This document shows positions 51,238 to 63,071 of a stretch of 64,000 nucleotides of DNA, in pieces (the first letter of the stretch is position 1; each line of letters begins with the position of its first letter). Location of the stretch: assembly GCA_028583405.1 (NCBI GenBank), contig JAPTMU010000154.1:75307-139306 (forward strand), given 5' to 3'. The translations under genes and the position numbers were made by a program. Below the pieces are notes generated by a model, which was not told the DNA's origin, did no database searches, and worked only from the letters and a program-made list of their open reading frames with translations. The DNA is from Pogonophryne albipinna (Eukaryota > Chordata > Actinopteri > Perciformes > Artedidraconidae).

Positions 51238-51502
51238 CTGCCTGTGCTGCAGCAGCTCTTTTCACCCTCTGTCTGAAACCAGAGCCCAGTCTGCTCTGAT
51301 TGGTTAGCTGGCCTGCTCTGTTGTGATTGGTCAACCGCTTAGAGATGTCCCGCCCCTTACGTACAATGTGGAGCTAGCCAATAGCAGCGTGAGTGTTATG
51401 TAGTACAAAGTGATGTCCGGAAATTCAAGATTTTAGCCTTTGCAGACCATTTACATGCACTAAAACCTGCACACTACAGGAGAGGGACAGGGCCTCTTTA
51501 AA
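51238..51502 (+). mobile_element. CCAAT-motif MITE in AKAP6 intron
   Basis: Shares caccctctgtctgaaaccag, tgtgattggtcaaccgctta and catttacatgcactaaaacc with the other copies and ends agggcctctttaaa. The left terminus is not clear. Confidence 0.75.
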
Positions 51503-51623
51503 TCTAAAACTCAGGTTGTCGCCATGCAGCTTTAGCTACTTTACCTCTCTCTCCCTCTCCTCCTCCTGAGCTCTTAACACTCTGCTATCCGTCAATTAAT
51601 TGCTGGCAATCAATAAATCCTCC

Positions 51624-51936
<313 letters not shown>

Positions 51937-52094
51937 AAAACCCTTGACCTTTTATTCAAATGCACTCCTCCCTCTGTCTCTATAGAACCATATTCATCAA
52001 TACAAGAAATCCATAACAGCTTAATCCTGCAGCACGTATCATCAGCCGGACGAAGCACTCAGCTCTCTCTCCATCCACTCTACTCCTTTCGGAC

Positions 52095-52172
52095 GTCTTC
52101 CTCACGAGCGATGTATTTCCTCACGAGCGATGTATTTCCTCACGAGCGATGTATTTCCTCACGAGCGATGTA
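52095..52172. repeat. 19-bp tandem repeat, 4 units
   Basis: Four perfect copies of tcctcacgagcgatgtatt in a row, followed by a degenerate gcgctcgtg. Confidence 0.95.
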
Positions 52173-52904
52173 TTTCCACACAGCGCTCGTGTCTTCCCGT
52201 TAGCACGCGCTCTGAGTCCGTCACCCTGCAGCGAGTACACCTGAGAAGCTGAAGGTTTCTAATGAGACAAACGTTTGGCGACGCAGCCGTCATGGCGGCA
52301 GACACGCGTGCGGTTCTGATATGCAAACTGTCAAAATCTCATTTGCCGCGTTCCTTTTGTTTGCCGAGGAGGCGGCAGAGGAAACATTGCTTCTGTGACA
52401 CTGATCGCACCGGAGAACTAACAGATTAGTTTCTATCAGCTGCCTCTGATGTGGAAACGCATGAAGCCTCTGCGGGTTTCGAAGTCCAAATAGAACGGGT
52501 TTTGCTCTGACAGTTAGTCTGGTGGGAGATCAGTCCATTGTGCCATCTTATCAAAACCACGGCTGACCAGCTGACCAATACTTGTGGTGTGTAATCACCT
52601 CTCCATGCTGAGTGGAGGGGAAGACAGGCTGCTCTGAATGTAATTGCAAAAACTGTGAATGAAAGCCTCCATATGTTGCTCATCACTCCGCTCTGTTTCA
52701 TAACGTCGAGGAAAATATATAATTTCCATATATTATATTCGACTAACAGGTAAGGGCTTTCCTTTAGAGTCTTTCACATCGAACCTGAGATAAAACGAGA
52801 CCCTTCCTCTGTTTTCTGAAGAGGATGTGGACAATGCCACGGATACAAAATAACATCTTCCATAATGTTCTGAAAAATGTATCGATTGCTATTCTGTTAA
52901 TATT

Positions 52905-53365
52905 ACACTCATATTGCACCGTTATTAAACTGCTATTACACTGTTATTACACTGGGTTATTACACTGGGTTATTACACTGGGTTAATACACTGTTATTAA
53001 ACTGCTATTACACTGGGTTATTACACTGTTATTACACTGTTATTACACTGGGTTATTACACTGTTATTACACTGGGTTAGTACACTGTTATTACACTGGG
53101 TTATTACACTGGGTTAGTACACTGCTATTACACTGGGTTATTACACTGGGTTAGTACACTGTTATTACACTGTTATTACACTGCTATTACACTGGGTTAA
53201 TACACTGGGTTAGTACACTGTTATTACACTGGGTTATTACACTGGGTTAGTACACTGGGTTAGTACACTGGGTTAGTACACTGGGTTAGTACACTGGGTT
53301 AGTACACTGTTATTACACTGTTATTACACTGGGTTAATACATTGGGTTATTACACTGTTATTACA
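52905..53365. repeat. Variable ttattacactg-type minisatellite
   Basis: Short units (ttattacactg, ggttattacactg, ggttagtacactg) of about 11-14 bp alternate over 460 bp. A shorter version is at 49985-50035 in block 1. Confidence 0.9.
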
Positions 53366-53419
53366 CCAGTATTACACATAAATACATCCCATAATACACC
53401 CATAACGCTGGGTTATTAC

Positions 53420-54144
53420 TAGGGATGGGTATCGTTAAGGTTTTAACGGTACTACTACTTTTATCGATACCGTTTATCGGTCCGGTCTTTTAACGGTACT
53501 CTTATCGGTTCTTTTGGAGAAAAAAATAAGGTCAACTAACAAAACAAATTGTGAACAAAACTAACAAACTAAATAACTCAGTTTCCTCTAATCATTAACC
53601 CATGTTTGTATAATGGAGTTAACTCCGTGTGCTGCTGCTAGCATACAGAACACCTGACGTGGAACCGTTCCCCGTGGATGGGGGGGGGGGCTACAGAGCT
53701 GCTAGAAAGACATTCCTCCGTCTGGATGTGGAGCACTTTTGATAAATGTTTAGACAAACTGCTCGTGTTACCGCCCTGACATGCTAAACTCTTATTGCAC
53801 TTTAGGTAACGAGCATCGAGACGGGTAAAGTTTAACCACCTCGGAGCTCGTTCTCTCCTCCATCCCCTCCGTGTGTGTGTGTTGCTGCATGTAGCAGCTG
53901 CGTGTGTGTAAACTGCCCCGTCCCCTCGCAAGCAGGCGGGAGAGAGATCGAAAATACTAAAAATAATCATAGAAGCGTGTTAGAAACGGAGTTGGCGAAA
54001 CTAAAACTGCAATATAATGTGTATGTACCAATAATACATATGACATATATTTTGTACATGTCTCCAGTACCGATAAAAAGACCGCTAACGTCGGAGCTTA
54101 ACGGTACCACGGTCTTTAATAATTCAGCTCGGTACCCATCCCTA
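53420..54144 (-). mobile_element. hAT element with BED-zinc-finger remnant
   Basis: The ends tagggatgggtatcg and cggtacccatcccta are inverted repeats. Flanks gttattac (53412-53419) and gttattgc (54145-54152) are an 8-bp duplication with one mismatch. On the minus strand FTRLDARYLKCNKSLACQGG then NTSSLSKHLSKVLH resembles a degraded hAT BED zinc finger. Confidence 0.8.
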
Positions 54145-54257
54145 GTTATTGCAGCCATATTATACCCATGTTAGAGCCATAGTACACGGTCCCTACACTC
54201 TCACTACACTCATTGTACTTTGTGCTGTACTCATGCTGTTGTAGGTATAAATACATA

Positions 54258-54330
54258 ATAATAATAATTTAGATTTTTATAGCACCTTTCAAGAAACCCA
54301 AGGACGCTTTACAATGGGAGATAAAATACC
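54258..54330 (-). mobile_element. Short LINE 3' end
   Basis: Begins (ATA)n then tagcacctttcaagaaaccc and aaggacgctttacaatggg. Same family type as 49501-49975, only the 3' tip. Confidence 0.55.
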
Positions 54331-54370
54331 AACATAAAGTTGCATTTAACTGAATTAAATTCCAACGAAT

Positions 54371-54510
54371 ATAATCATAACATCTTCCATAATATTCTGA
54401 AAAATTAATCGATTGCTATTCTGTTAACATTACAACGCTGTTATTACACAAGTATGACACATAAACACATCCCGTAATACACCTATAACGCTGCGTTATT
54501 ACACCGTATT
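54371..54510. repeat. Partial third copy of the duplicated block
   Basis: Contains cataacatcttccataatat, tcgattgctattctgttaac and the catcccgtaatacacc-ataacgctg motif in the order seen in blocks 1 and 2, then diverges. Confidence 0.8.
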
Positions 54511-54534
54511 TACATACTCGAGTTGTTTCCCTTC

Positions 54535-54612
54535 CCTGTAGTGTCTTCTACAGGTTTTAGTGCACGTCAATGGTCTGCAAAGGCTAAAATCCCAATGTTC
54601 CCTCCCTACAGC
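54535..54612 (-). mobile_element. Short CCAAT-motif MITE remnant
   Basis: Only the terminal part is present (aggttttagtgcacgtcaat, ggtctgcaaaggctaaaatc), in reverse orientation. Confidence 0.55.
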
Positions 54613-55407
54613 TCAATTATATTCTTTTAGAGGAATTATACAAAGTTTAAATTGGTTCAAACTTTTAAAGAGATTCAACAAGTAGCTCCTACCAAAACAC
54701 CCCCCCCCCCCCCCCCCTGTGACACTCTGGGGCTCAGCTTCATCTACATTTCACTGAATAAACAGAGAACCAGAGAAATCGTGTCTCACTTTACTGTTAA
54801 CTTAAATTCAGGTCATTTTTAAACAGAAAGACTAATTTCTACTCGTAGGAAAGTGAAAGCTTTGTGATGCATTAGATGTTCACAAAACATCACCACAGCG
54901 TCTCCATAACTAAAGCAGCTTCAATCACAGCAGCATCTGTCCTGTCACGCTGCATCTCAGCATCAAACTGTGACGCGCTCACCGAGTGCCACCGAGCGTC
55001 AGCTGACGGAAGGATGAAGGATGTGACGTGTAAATGTCATCGCTCTCTAACCTGCAGTCTTCGAATGTGTGTTTGGTGGCGTGATCATTATTCTTTAGAG
55101 TCATTGCGTGCCTATTGATTTGAACACGATCCGTGTATCCATCATTTCCTGGTCTTCTCTAAAGAAGAGGGACCAATGGAAACGTTGTCATGTTGCCGTT
55201 GTTCAGCATGGAAACATTCATTAGCTAACAATGACATTATTGTTCTATTAATATAAAGGGAGGTCAGGTACTCTTTAAAACAGCTGCTAGTTATGGGTAC
55301 TTTTTACTGAAGTACACTTCAAAGCCTCTTTACTTTGACTTGAGTAAAGAAGTTTAGTCAGTACTTCTACTTTCACCAGAGTATTTTTAAACACGAGTAT
55401 CTGTACT

Positions 55408-55492
55408 TCTACTTGAGGAAAGGATGTGTGTACTTTTACTTGAGGAAAGGATGTGTGTACTTTTACTTGAGGAAAGGATGTGTGTACTTTTG
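55408..55492. repeat. 27-bp tandem repeat, 3 units
   Basis: The unit begins acttttacttgaggaaagga and ends tgtgtgt. It lies in a tacttttacttgagta-rich repeat that is probably an older MITE (55270-55500). Confidence 0.9.
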
Positions 55493-55544
55493 ACATCTCT
55501 GGGGATTTCTAAAACAGTGCGTCAGCTGACTGCCTGCAAGATGA

Positions 55545-56272
55545 AGGATATAGGATGTAGTATGTAAGGATGAAAGATGAAGGATGTAGGATGTAAGGAT
55601 GTAAGGATATAGGATGTAAGGATGTAAGGATGTAGGGTGTAAGGATGAAGGATGTAAGGATGAAGGATGTAAGGATGTAAGATGAAGGATGAAGGATGAA
55701 AGGATGTAAGGATGTAAGATGCAGGATGAAGGATGTAAGGATGTAGGATGTAAGGATGTAAGGATGTCAGGATTTAAGGATGCAGGATGTAAGGATGTAG
55801 GATACAGGATGTAAGGATGTAGGATGAAGGATGTAAGGATGAAAGGATGTAAGGATGTAGGATGTAAGGATGAAGGATGTAAGGATGAAGGATGTAAGGA
55901 TGCAGGATGAAGGATGTAAGGATGTAAGGATGTAAGGATGAAGGATGTAAGGATGAAGGATGTAAAGATGAAGGATGTAGGATGAAGGATGAAGGATGTA
56001 AGGATGCAGGATGTAGGATGTAAGGATGTAAGGATGTAGGATGCAGGATGAAGGATGTAAGGATGCAGGATGTAAGGATGAAGGATGTAGGATGCAGGAT
56101 GAAGGATGTAAGGATGTAGGATGTAAGGAGGAAGGATGTAAGGATGCAGGATGTAGGATGTAAGGATGAAGGATGTAGGATGCAGGATGTAAGGATGAAG
56201 GATGTAGGATGTAGGATGCAGGATGCAGGATGAAGGATGTAGGATGCAGGATGTAAGGATGCAGGATGTAAA
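55545..56272. repeat. ggatgtaa/ggatgaa minisatellite next to an AKAP6 donor
   Basis: Irregular units of 7-8 bp (aggatgta, aggatgaa, aggatgca). It ends about 22 bases from the 5' splice site of the exon at 56295-56447. On the minus strand it is open in the exon's frame and would encode an ILHP/TS-rich repeat. Confidence 0.93.
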
Positions 56273-56294
56273 GTGTAAAAGTCCTCTCTCCAAC

Positions 56295-56447
56295 CTGCGT
56301 CTCCCCCAGTTCTCTCTTCAGGCGGTTCTTCCACTGCAGCGCTTGCATCACGATCGCCTCCCACCTTCTCTCCAGGTTGATTGACAGCAGCTGCAGGGCC
56401 TCCCGGTGCTGCTCCGCCTCTGGGCCCACCTCCGCCATGGGGCCCGA
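56295..56447 (-). CDS. AKAP6: AKAP6 internal exon, helical spectrin-like segment
   Basis: This 153-bp exon encodes 51 residues, including the helical stretch LQLLSINLERRWEAIVMQAL followed by the basic segment QWKNRLKRELGE. That pattern fits the last helix of a spectrin repeat. It is bounded by an acceptor (ctgggacag) just above 56447 and a donor (CAG|gttgg) at 56294, both phase 0. The following exon continues in frame, as in vertebrate AKAP6, where a QWK-containing helix is followed by the D/E-PGL-DL motif. The reading frame stays open through the donor into the downstream minisatellite for about 525 bases, so intron retention would not stop translation at once. Confidence 0.9.
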
Positions 56448-56669
56448 CTGTCCCAGAGGAGAGGGATTGAGGACACAGATTTGTCAGAGTTATGAAAGCT
56501 ATTATCATGCTAATCATATGATTGAATTCAGGAACGTACAACTGTATTAATCCTGTCTTTAAGGTTCCACCGGCTCCTGAGGGGGTGACACTGAATATCC
56601 TTTGGATCATGCAAGAAATATGGAAAGATAGTAGAACAAAAAGAAATGTAAACGCTAAAATGAATATTT

Positions 56670-57030
56670 GTTTCAGTTTTTGAAAGTAAAAGAGAAAGAT
56701 ACTTGGTATTATTTCCTTGAAAATCTAATTTGATGATTTTTACCGAGGGTGTGTCACCACAGTATCATTCAAGTAATAAGAAATAAAGGTCATTTCATTG
56801 TAAAAATTAAGCATTTATTTTGCATTTTTTAAGTAAAACAGGCAAATATTTGGTATTCTTTTCATGAAAATCAAGTACAATTGAAATCAAGAGGGTATGT
56901 CACTAATTCACCACAAAGCATTCAAGTAATATGAAAGGATTAAAGAAATAAAGCACATTTAAAAGTAGAAATTAAGCAATTTATTTGCATTTTTTAAAGT
57001 GAAACAGGCAAATATTTGGTCATTTCTTCT
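56670..57030. repeat. Imperfect direct duplication, about 165 bp
   Basis: The motifs gcattttttaagtaaaacag, gcaaatatttggt and attcaagtaat recur at roughly 165-bp spacing in the 1.2-kb intron. Confidence 0.75.
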
Positions 57031-57349
57031 CTAAAATCACGTACAAATAATACTTAGCGATGTTCTCCGCCTGCTCTGCCTTCTCGTGACGCCAGTTCAT
57101 ATTCCTCTTATTTAGATTAGATTATTTTTTATTGTTTACCTACCTTTAAATTGTTTTATTTATTTTAATCTTTTTATTCCTGTTGTCCCGATATGTTCAC
57201 TTTGTTTTTTATGGGTTTCATATTTGATATTGTTGCATCGACTCAGTCGTCTTGTGTCTCTTAACCGGATCAAATGTTATATTTCGCTGCATGGACCTTT
57301 TAAAGTTCTCAACAAATAATCTGAGGGGAATTTATTATTTATTTTTTTT

Positions 57350-57415
57350 AACTTGTGACATTTTGTAAGTGTTGTCTGAAAAGTGCCATATAAATAATTC
57401 TTTATTATTACATTA
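57350..57415 (+). mobile_element. LINE 3'-tail-like stretch
   Basis: The sequence gtctgaaaagtgccatataa followed by ataattctttattatta resembles a non-LTR 3' tail. It is short and adjoins the SINE. Confidence 0.4.
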
Positions 57416-57590
57416 CACTTGTTAGAAGCGACTCACACACTCAATACTGTGGACAATCCCCACAGGAGCACTTTGGGGAGAAGTGTCTCAGGGACACAAC
57501 GACATGCTGACTGCAGTGGGGTTTGAACCTGTGACCCCCTGATCTCAACACCAACACACAACGCACTGCGCCACACGCCCATCCTTATTA
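57415..57590 (-). mobile_element. tRNA-derived SINE, inverted
   Basis: The reverse complement shows box A-like gtggcgcagtgcg and box B-like ggttcaaaccc, then the same body as the SINE at 45.7 kb. It lies in the 1.2-kb AKAP6 intron. Confidence 0.85.
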
Positions 57591-57641
57591 TGTGGATTAC
57601 AGAAGTGTGAGTTCAGTTAAAAACCTTTGATCTCCACCCAC

Positions 57642-57725
57642 CTGGCTCTGTTGCAGCAGCTTCTGGCAGAGTTTCAGGACCGAGGCGACTCCTCTGCGAC
57701 GGGCTCTCACCTCCGAACACAGAGC
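57642..57725 (-). CDS. AKAP6: AKAP6 internal exon, end of spectrin-repeat region (first in window)
   Basis: This 84-bp exon encodes 28 residues starting ALCSEVRARRRGVASVLKLC. AKAP6/mAKAP is a large scaffold that holds PKA and other signalling enzymes at the nuclear envelope of muscle and nerve cells, and its spectrin repeats are the targeting region. The reading frame is open and enters and leaves in phase 0. It is preceded by a pyrimidine-rich acceptor (tccctccag) at 57726-57734 and followed by a gtgggt donor at 57636-57641. It joins in frame to the exon at 56295-56447. The assignment rests on remembered vertebrate AKAP6 sequence (charged ARRRG block) and on the unmistakable downstream exons. 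Upstream exons lie outside the window. A 37-bp minisatellite starts only about 33 bases upstream of the acceptor AG. Confidence 0.88.
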
Positions 57726-57759
57726 CTGGAGGGAGACGAAAGAAAAGCTCAGTGAAACA

Positions 57760-59306
57760 TGTCTCTCCTACATCAACATGTGTCCCCTCTTCTTCATGTC
57801 TCTTCTACATCAACATGTGTCCCCTCTTCTTCATGTCTCTCCTACATCAACATGTGTCCCCTCTTCTTCATGTCTCTTCTACATCAACATGTGTCCCCTC
57901 TTCTTCATGTCTCTTCTACATCAACATGTGTCCCCTCTTCTTCATGTCTCTTCTACATCAACATGTGTCCCCTCTTCTTCATGTCTCTTCTACATCAACA
58001 TGTGTCCCCTCTTCTTCATGTCTCTTCTACATCAACATGTGTCCCCTCTTCTTCATGTCTCTTCTACATCAACATGTGTCCCCTCTTCTTCATGTCTCTT
58101 CTACATCAACATGTGTCCCCTCTTCTTCATGTCTCTTTTACATCAACATGTGTCCCCTCTTCTTCATGTCTCTTCTACATCAACATGTGTCCCCTCTTCT
58201 TCATGTCTCTTCTACATCAACATGTGTCCCCTCTTCTTCATGTCTCTTCTACATCAACATGTGTCCCCTCTTCTTCATGTCTCTTCTACATCAACATGTG
58301 TCCCCTCTTCTTCATGTCTCTTCTACATCAACATGTGTCCCCTCTTCTTCATGTCTCTTCTACATCAACATGTGTCCCCTCTTCTTCGTGTCTCTTCTAC
58401 ATCAACATGTGTCCCCTCTTCTTCATGTCTCTTCTTCATCAACATGTGTCCCCTCTTCTTCATGTCTCTCCTACATCAACATGTGTCCCCTCTTCTTCAT
58501 GTCTCTTCTACATCAACATGTGTCCCCTCTTCTTCATGTCTCTTCTTCATCAACATGTGTCCCCTCTTCTTCATGTCTCTCCTACATCAACATGTGTCCC
58601 CTCTTCTTCATGTCTCTTCTACATCAACATGTGTCCCCTCTTCTTCATGTCTCTTCTACATCAACATGTGTCCCCTCTTCTTCATGTCTCTTCCACATCA
58701 ACATGTGTCCCCTCTTCTTCATGTCTCTTCTACATCAACATGTGTCCCCTCTTCTTCATGTCTCTTCTACATCAACATGTGTCCCCTCTTCTTCATGTCT
58801 CCTCTACATCAACATGTGTCCCCTCTTCTTCATGTCTCTTCTACATCAACATGTGTCCCCTCTTCTTCATGTCTCTTCTACATCAACATGTGTCCCCTCT
58901 TCTTCATGTCTCTTCTACATCAACATGTGTCCCCTCTTCTTCATGTCTCTTCTACATCAACATGTGTCCCCTCTTCTTCATGTCTCTTCTACATCAACAT
59001 GTGTCCCCTCTTCTTCATGTCTCTTCTACATCAACATGTGTCCCCTCTTCTCCATGTCTCTTCTACATCAACATGTGTCCCCTCTTCTCCATGTCTCTTC
59101 TACATCAACATGTGTCCCCTCTTCTTCATGTCTCTTCTACATCAACATGTGTCCCCTCTTCTTCATGTCTCTTCTACATCAACATGTGTCCCCTCTTCTC
59201 CATGTCTCTTCTACATCAACATGTGTCCCCTCTTCTTCATGTCTCTTCTACATCAACATGTGTCCCCTCTTCTTCATGTCTCTTCTACATCAACATGTGT
59301 CCCCTC
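57760..59306 (+). repeat. 37-bp minisatellite, array C, about 42 units
   Basis: Near-perfect units with only scattered single-base variants (cttcttcatcaac, ctcctac). It ends at cccctctgtggaaagag like the others. In AKAP6 sense orientation it reads as the GA-rich strand (gaagaagagggg). Confidence 0.97.
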
Positions 59307-59740
59307 TGTGGAAAGAGACTCTGAAAGTTTCAGGAACAAAGATTCTCTCTCTTTTTGATCCATTTCTATAAAAACCTGTCTGAAAATGAGCTGATCAGAT
59401 TTTGGCCACTTTATGATGTCATAACGATGTGTTGTCTTGTGTAACCATTAGCCAATCAGCAACCAAGGTAAACCCCCCCCCCCCCTTATCACCTGAATCT
59501 CCTCTAGAGCACCATTGAGTTCTTTGTAACCAAATGTCTCTCAGAGGGGCGTGGGGAGGGGCTCCTTATTTTCATCTAAAGTAACAGACAGAGAATCAGC
59601 ACTTTGGAAACAGGGCTGAAACAGAGGGGATTATGGGTAATGCTGCAAAGATCTGTTTGGTGTTTCAGCCAATCAGAGACAGGCTCTGGATATATCTGAG
59701 AGCTACATTGACGAAGAAGAGGATGATAGGAGACCTTTAA
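57760..59740 (+). mobile_element. MITE copy C with 37-bp array, in AKAP6 intron
   Basis: The array and the right-hand body (59307-59740, ending gagacctttaa) match copies A and B. The left terminal ttaaaggtca...gcaaaatcc segment is missing, and the array begins directly after the short intron end next to the exon at 57642-57725. The left end was probably lost by deletion. Confidence 0.8.
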
Positions 59741-60351
59741 GCTGGTGAAACATCTTCCATTTACTGTTTGTGTCGCTGTCTGTCAGCACAAAGAAATGCC
59801 TTCTACTTTTCCTCCTGCGTCTTCTTGAGAAAGCAGAAATGGAAAAACACAATGAGGGAATATTAACAACATTTCACTTTCAGTTTAACCTCCAACGAAA
59901 GGGATTAGATGAAGTGGATACACTGTGGACTCTCTTAACGTCACACTGACTGTTTCAGACGGTGAAACATGAACATAACAGGATGTCAGAAATGATGAAA
60001 CTCATAAACCAACTTTAGACCAGTGGTTCTCAAATGGGGGTTCGCGGACCCCTAGGGGTACGTTGGAGTACTGCAGGGGGTACGTGAGATTTATTCTATG
60101 TTAATGAAAAAAAAAACATAATTAATGCATTCAAACAAAATGATAATATTAGATTAACTACTTTATTCAAAGGTTTACATAAACTCTGGATAATAATATG
60201 TGAACAATAAACGGCTCTCTTTTCCTCTCTCTCTCCTGACAGCCCGTCAGCCTCGTGCAGCTCGCTGAACCTGTAATGAGTGACCCGTCAGTAAAGAATA
60301 AATATATGTATAACTAGTTTAGCTAGTTCCAGAGTAGATGAACTAGCTAAG

Positions 60352-60800
60352 TGTGTTAGGTATAACTGTGAAGCTGACAATTGAGCGGCCCGACCAAGCA
60401 AGGAGGCAGAACGTCCAAAAATACAACCCGGTGTGGGCATTTATTAAAACATGAACACATTACACACACAGCCTCAATCCTGCTGCTGCTGCTGCTGCTG
60501 CTGCTGTTCACGTGAGCCCAGCCTGCAGCCACCAGGATCTCACACACACTCCCTGCCTCCAACAGACAGGGAAGCAGAGTCTAAATACACACACTCTAAT
60601 CAGCACAACAAGACACAGGTGAGGGGGGAGGAGACAACATAGGACACCAGGTGCACACAGAACAGACATAACGGGAGGGGGAACACTTTTCAAACACAAA
60701 CTTATAACTGAACAGAAGTACACACATACAAACCCAACTAAACGCAGTCAGCACTTGAACAATTACTGCCACTTAACGCTATGATTTCTACACCCCCACA
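60352..60800 (-). mobile_element. Candidate solo LTR
   Basis: Read on the minus strand it starts TGTGGGGGTGTAG and ends CCTAACACA, with a TATTTAG box and an AATAAA signal, as in an LTR. A (CTG)n run lies inside. A matching target duplication was not found, so the limits are uncertain. Confidence 0.45.
60481..60505. repeat. (CTG)n trinucleotide run
   Basis: Eight CTG units inside the candidate LTR; non-coding. Confidence 0.9.
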
Positions 60801-62480
60801 TATTATGTGCACCCGGATTATTCTTAACCGCTGTCATTCTACCCCAGCATAAGCACTTTCGGCGCTCTCGCTAACTCCCCTATCTTGTCAGGCGGAGCCG
60901 AGGAACCGACCAGCACCTGCCAGACGACATTTCAATCAATACGGTTTAATCCTTTAATAAATACCATCAACAATTAGTATAAATTACATCAAATGTGCAA
61001 ATATGCCATGCCAAACGGTATTGTGCAATCACGCTAATAAAGTGCAAAACTGTTCACTAAAGTGCTGAGTTACGAGGCCCGAAGCCGTCAGTTCCCAGTG
61101 ACGAAGTTACCTTCGAAGTTACCTTTGAAGTTACCTTCGTCACACTAACTCTTAGTGTATTTTGCTCGGCTCAACGGTCCGTCACAGCGGGGGAGCTGTG
61201 ATCATGCAGAGCTGCGTGTTCTCCGTCAGCAGCAGCTGATCTGATCTCTCTCTCGCGTCCGGTTAGACTTCACTCGCGTTTATGTCCAAATCTATCAGAT
61301 CTAGCTAGTTCTAGTTAATGATATGACTGCCTGCTTAAACAATAAGCGTTGCTTGGCAACGGCGTGTGGCCGCAAAGTATAGCGCAGCATTATGCATATG
61401 TTTATATGAGGGGTCAAAATCCCATGCTCATAAAATGCTCATATCTTTTTTCTCTTCATTCCCCACGCCCCAAAATAAATAAATAAATAAAAATACCAAT
61501 TTTAGGAAAAGTTAGGAAGTTGTGGGTTTTATATGAACAGAGTTAAACATATTTTAAAACACGAAGTGTAATAACTGCAGTTTGCCTCCCTGTCAGAATG
61601 ACAAAGCTCTCAGTGAAGCTCAAGCCCATGTTTCACTACATTGTACAACTTATTAAAAAGATCAGTTCAATGCAGCTAATGTCGTCTTAGTGTTATTGCT
61701 TGATGTTAAAATTGGTTTGCCATGAATTTAGTGATGGATTGTAAACATTTGAAAGGTAGCATTTCAGTGTTTCTCAGTTACAAGGTTATTGTTTTAATAA
61801 CTGGTGCGGCGCTGTACTGTACCTCTTTATAGGCATTCTGTCCCTAACAAATGGTTTCTGCGCTGATCAGGGGGTACGTGGCTGAATATTCTTTTCAAAG
61901 GGGGAACATTACTGAACAAAGTTTGAGAACCTCTGCTTTCGACCACAGAACAGAAACAACTGCACCGACTTAATGCATTCATATCTTTCTTCCAAAGTCT
62001 CCTCTGCAGTTAAAGGCCTGTCATTCATAACAATTAATTAGCATGAAGCCAAAATCAGCACACAGATCCTAGATCAGCTGTAACAGTGCATGAAACAAAT
62101 GACAACAGCCCCCCCCCCCCCGCTGTCTAATAAATGCAACAAAGGCAGAAAAAAGAAACAAGGATTGGCAGTGCCTATTATAAATCACTATATGCTGATG
62201 AGTTTCCACGCCCAAAGGTCAGTGAGTGTGTGTGTGTTTGCATGTTTGAATGTTTACCCATGCAGGCGTGTGCGCAAATGTGTGTGTGTGCAAACATATG
62301 CATGAGTGTGTGACAGAATAGAGAGGACCGAACACGTCCAAGCCCCAAACTATTTATGCTAATCCCGCCCGCTCGCTGAAAAGCACTTCCTTTACAATTT
62401 CTTTACATTTTTCCAATAAATATTAAACACTATTACAATGAAATGGGATTCTCTTACTCTCTCTTTCTCTCTCGCTTTCC

Positions 62481-62482
<2 letters not shown>

Positions 62483-62515
<33 letters not shown>
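62483..62515. repeat. Short (CA)n
   Basis: About 16 dinucleotides preceded by a (CT)-rich stretch. Confidence 0.93.
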
Positions 62516-62517
<2 letters not shown>

Positions 62518-62576
62518 CCTTACTCAACTCTTCTTCTTCTTCTGTCTTTCATCTGCTCGTTCTCGCTCTCTTCAGT

Positions 62577-63014
62577 TTAGCATATTTGTGTCTCGCTGCT
62601 GTCTAACCAGGAGATGAGGATGCAGAATATAGCAGACAGGATCAAGAGGACAAGCTCGCTGTGTGTTTGCGAGGTTGCAGATAAATTTATTCCGAACAGG
62701 AGGTGTGCATTACGTTGAAGGAGGAGGCTCGAAACAACAACAAAACGACTGAGTGATACTCGCTCTGCGCCAAATATCTGCAGCGAGCGAGCGGGGACAT
62801 GAATTAAACTAGATTGAAGCTGGAACAATAATTTCTCGCACGTTAGAGCGAGAGGCCGTAACTCTTTAAATGTGCTCTGAAAACACAGCTCCAGCAGCAC
62901 AGAGCCTAACTGAGATATCTGTTGACTTTGAGCTGCAGCCTTCGAATGGTGAAGACGAGGCAGATGAAAGAAACGTTTGTAGAATCTGATTTTATTCGGC
63001 ATTACAGAACGCAA
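62577..63014 (-). other. Unassigned 145-codon open frame
   Basis: The longest non-repeat open frame outside AKAP6 and transposons. Composition is Leu/Ser-rich, with no recognisable domain, no clear splice signals and a start that is only the first ATG. It may be non-coding sequence in the AKAP6 upstream intron. Confidence 0.15.
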
Positions 63015-63071
63015 ACAGACAACGCGTAATGGTGGATTAACAGGAAAGGATTTGCCTTAATATCAATCAAT

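Larger units (their letters stand above)
52595..54375. repeat. Segmental duplication, block 2
   Basis: The partner of block 1. Here the ttattacactg-type repeat has expanded and a hAT element has inserted at 53420-54144. At 54371-54510 the beginning of a third copy follows directly (aacatcttccataatattct, gattgctattctgttaacat). Confidence 0.9.
56448..57641 (-). other. AKAP6 intron, 1.2 kb
   Basis: A phase-0 intron with gtgggt donor and ctgggacag acceptor. It contains an imperfect direct repeat (56670-57030), a LINE 3'-tail-like stretch (57350-57415) and an inverted tRNA-derived SINE (57415-57590). Confidence 0.85.
60021..61935. mobile_element. hAT element, 1.9 kb, with nested insertions
   Basis: The ends cagtggttctcaaatggggg and aaagtttgagaacctctg are inverted repeats. 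Flanks ctttagac (60013-60020) and ctttcgac (61936-61943) are an 8-bp duplication with one mismatch. The interior holds an LTR-like insertion (60352-60800) and further repeat-like sequence (60890-61200). No transposase frame was found. Confidence 0.8.

Noticed and set aside
55463..56293. Separate gene encoding ILHP repeats on the minus strand
   Set aside because: It is the intronic ggatg minisatellite read in frame from an AKAP6 exon, not an independent gene.
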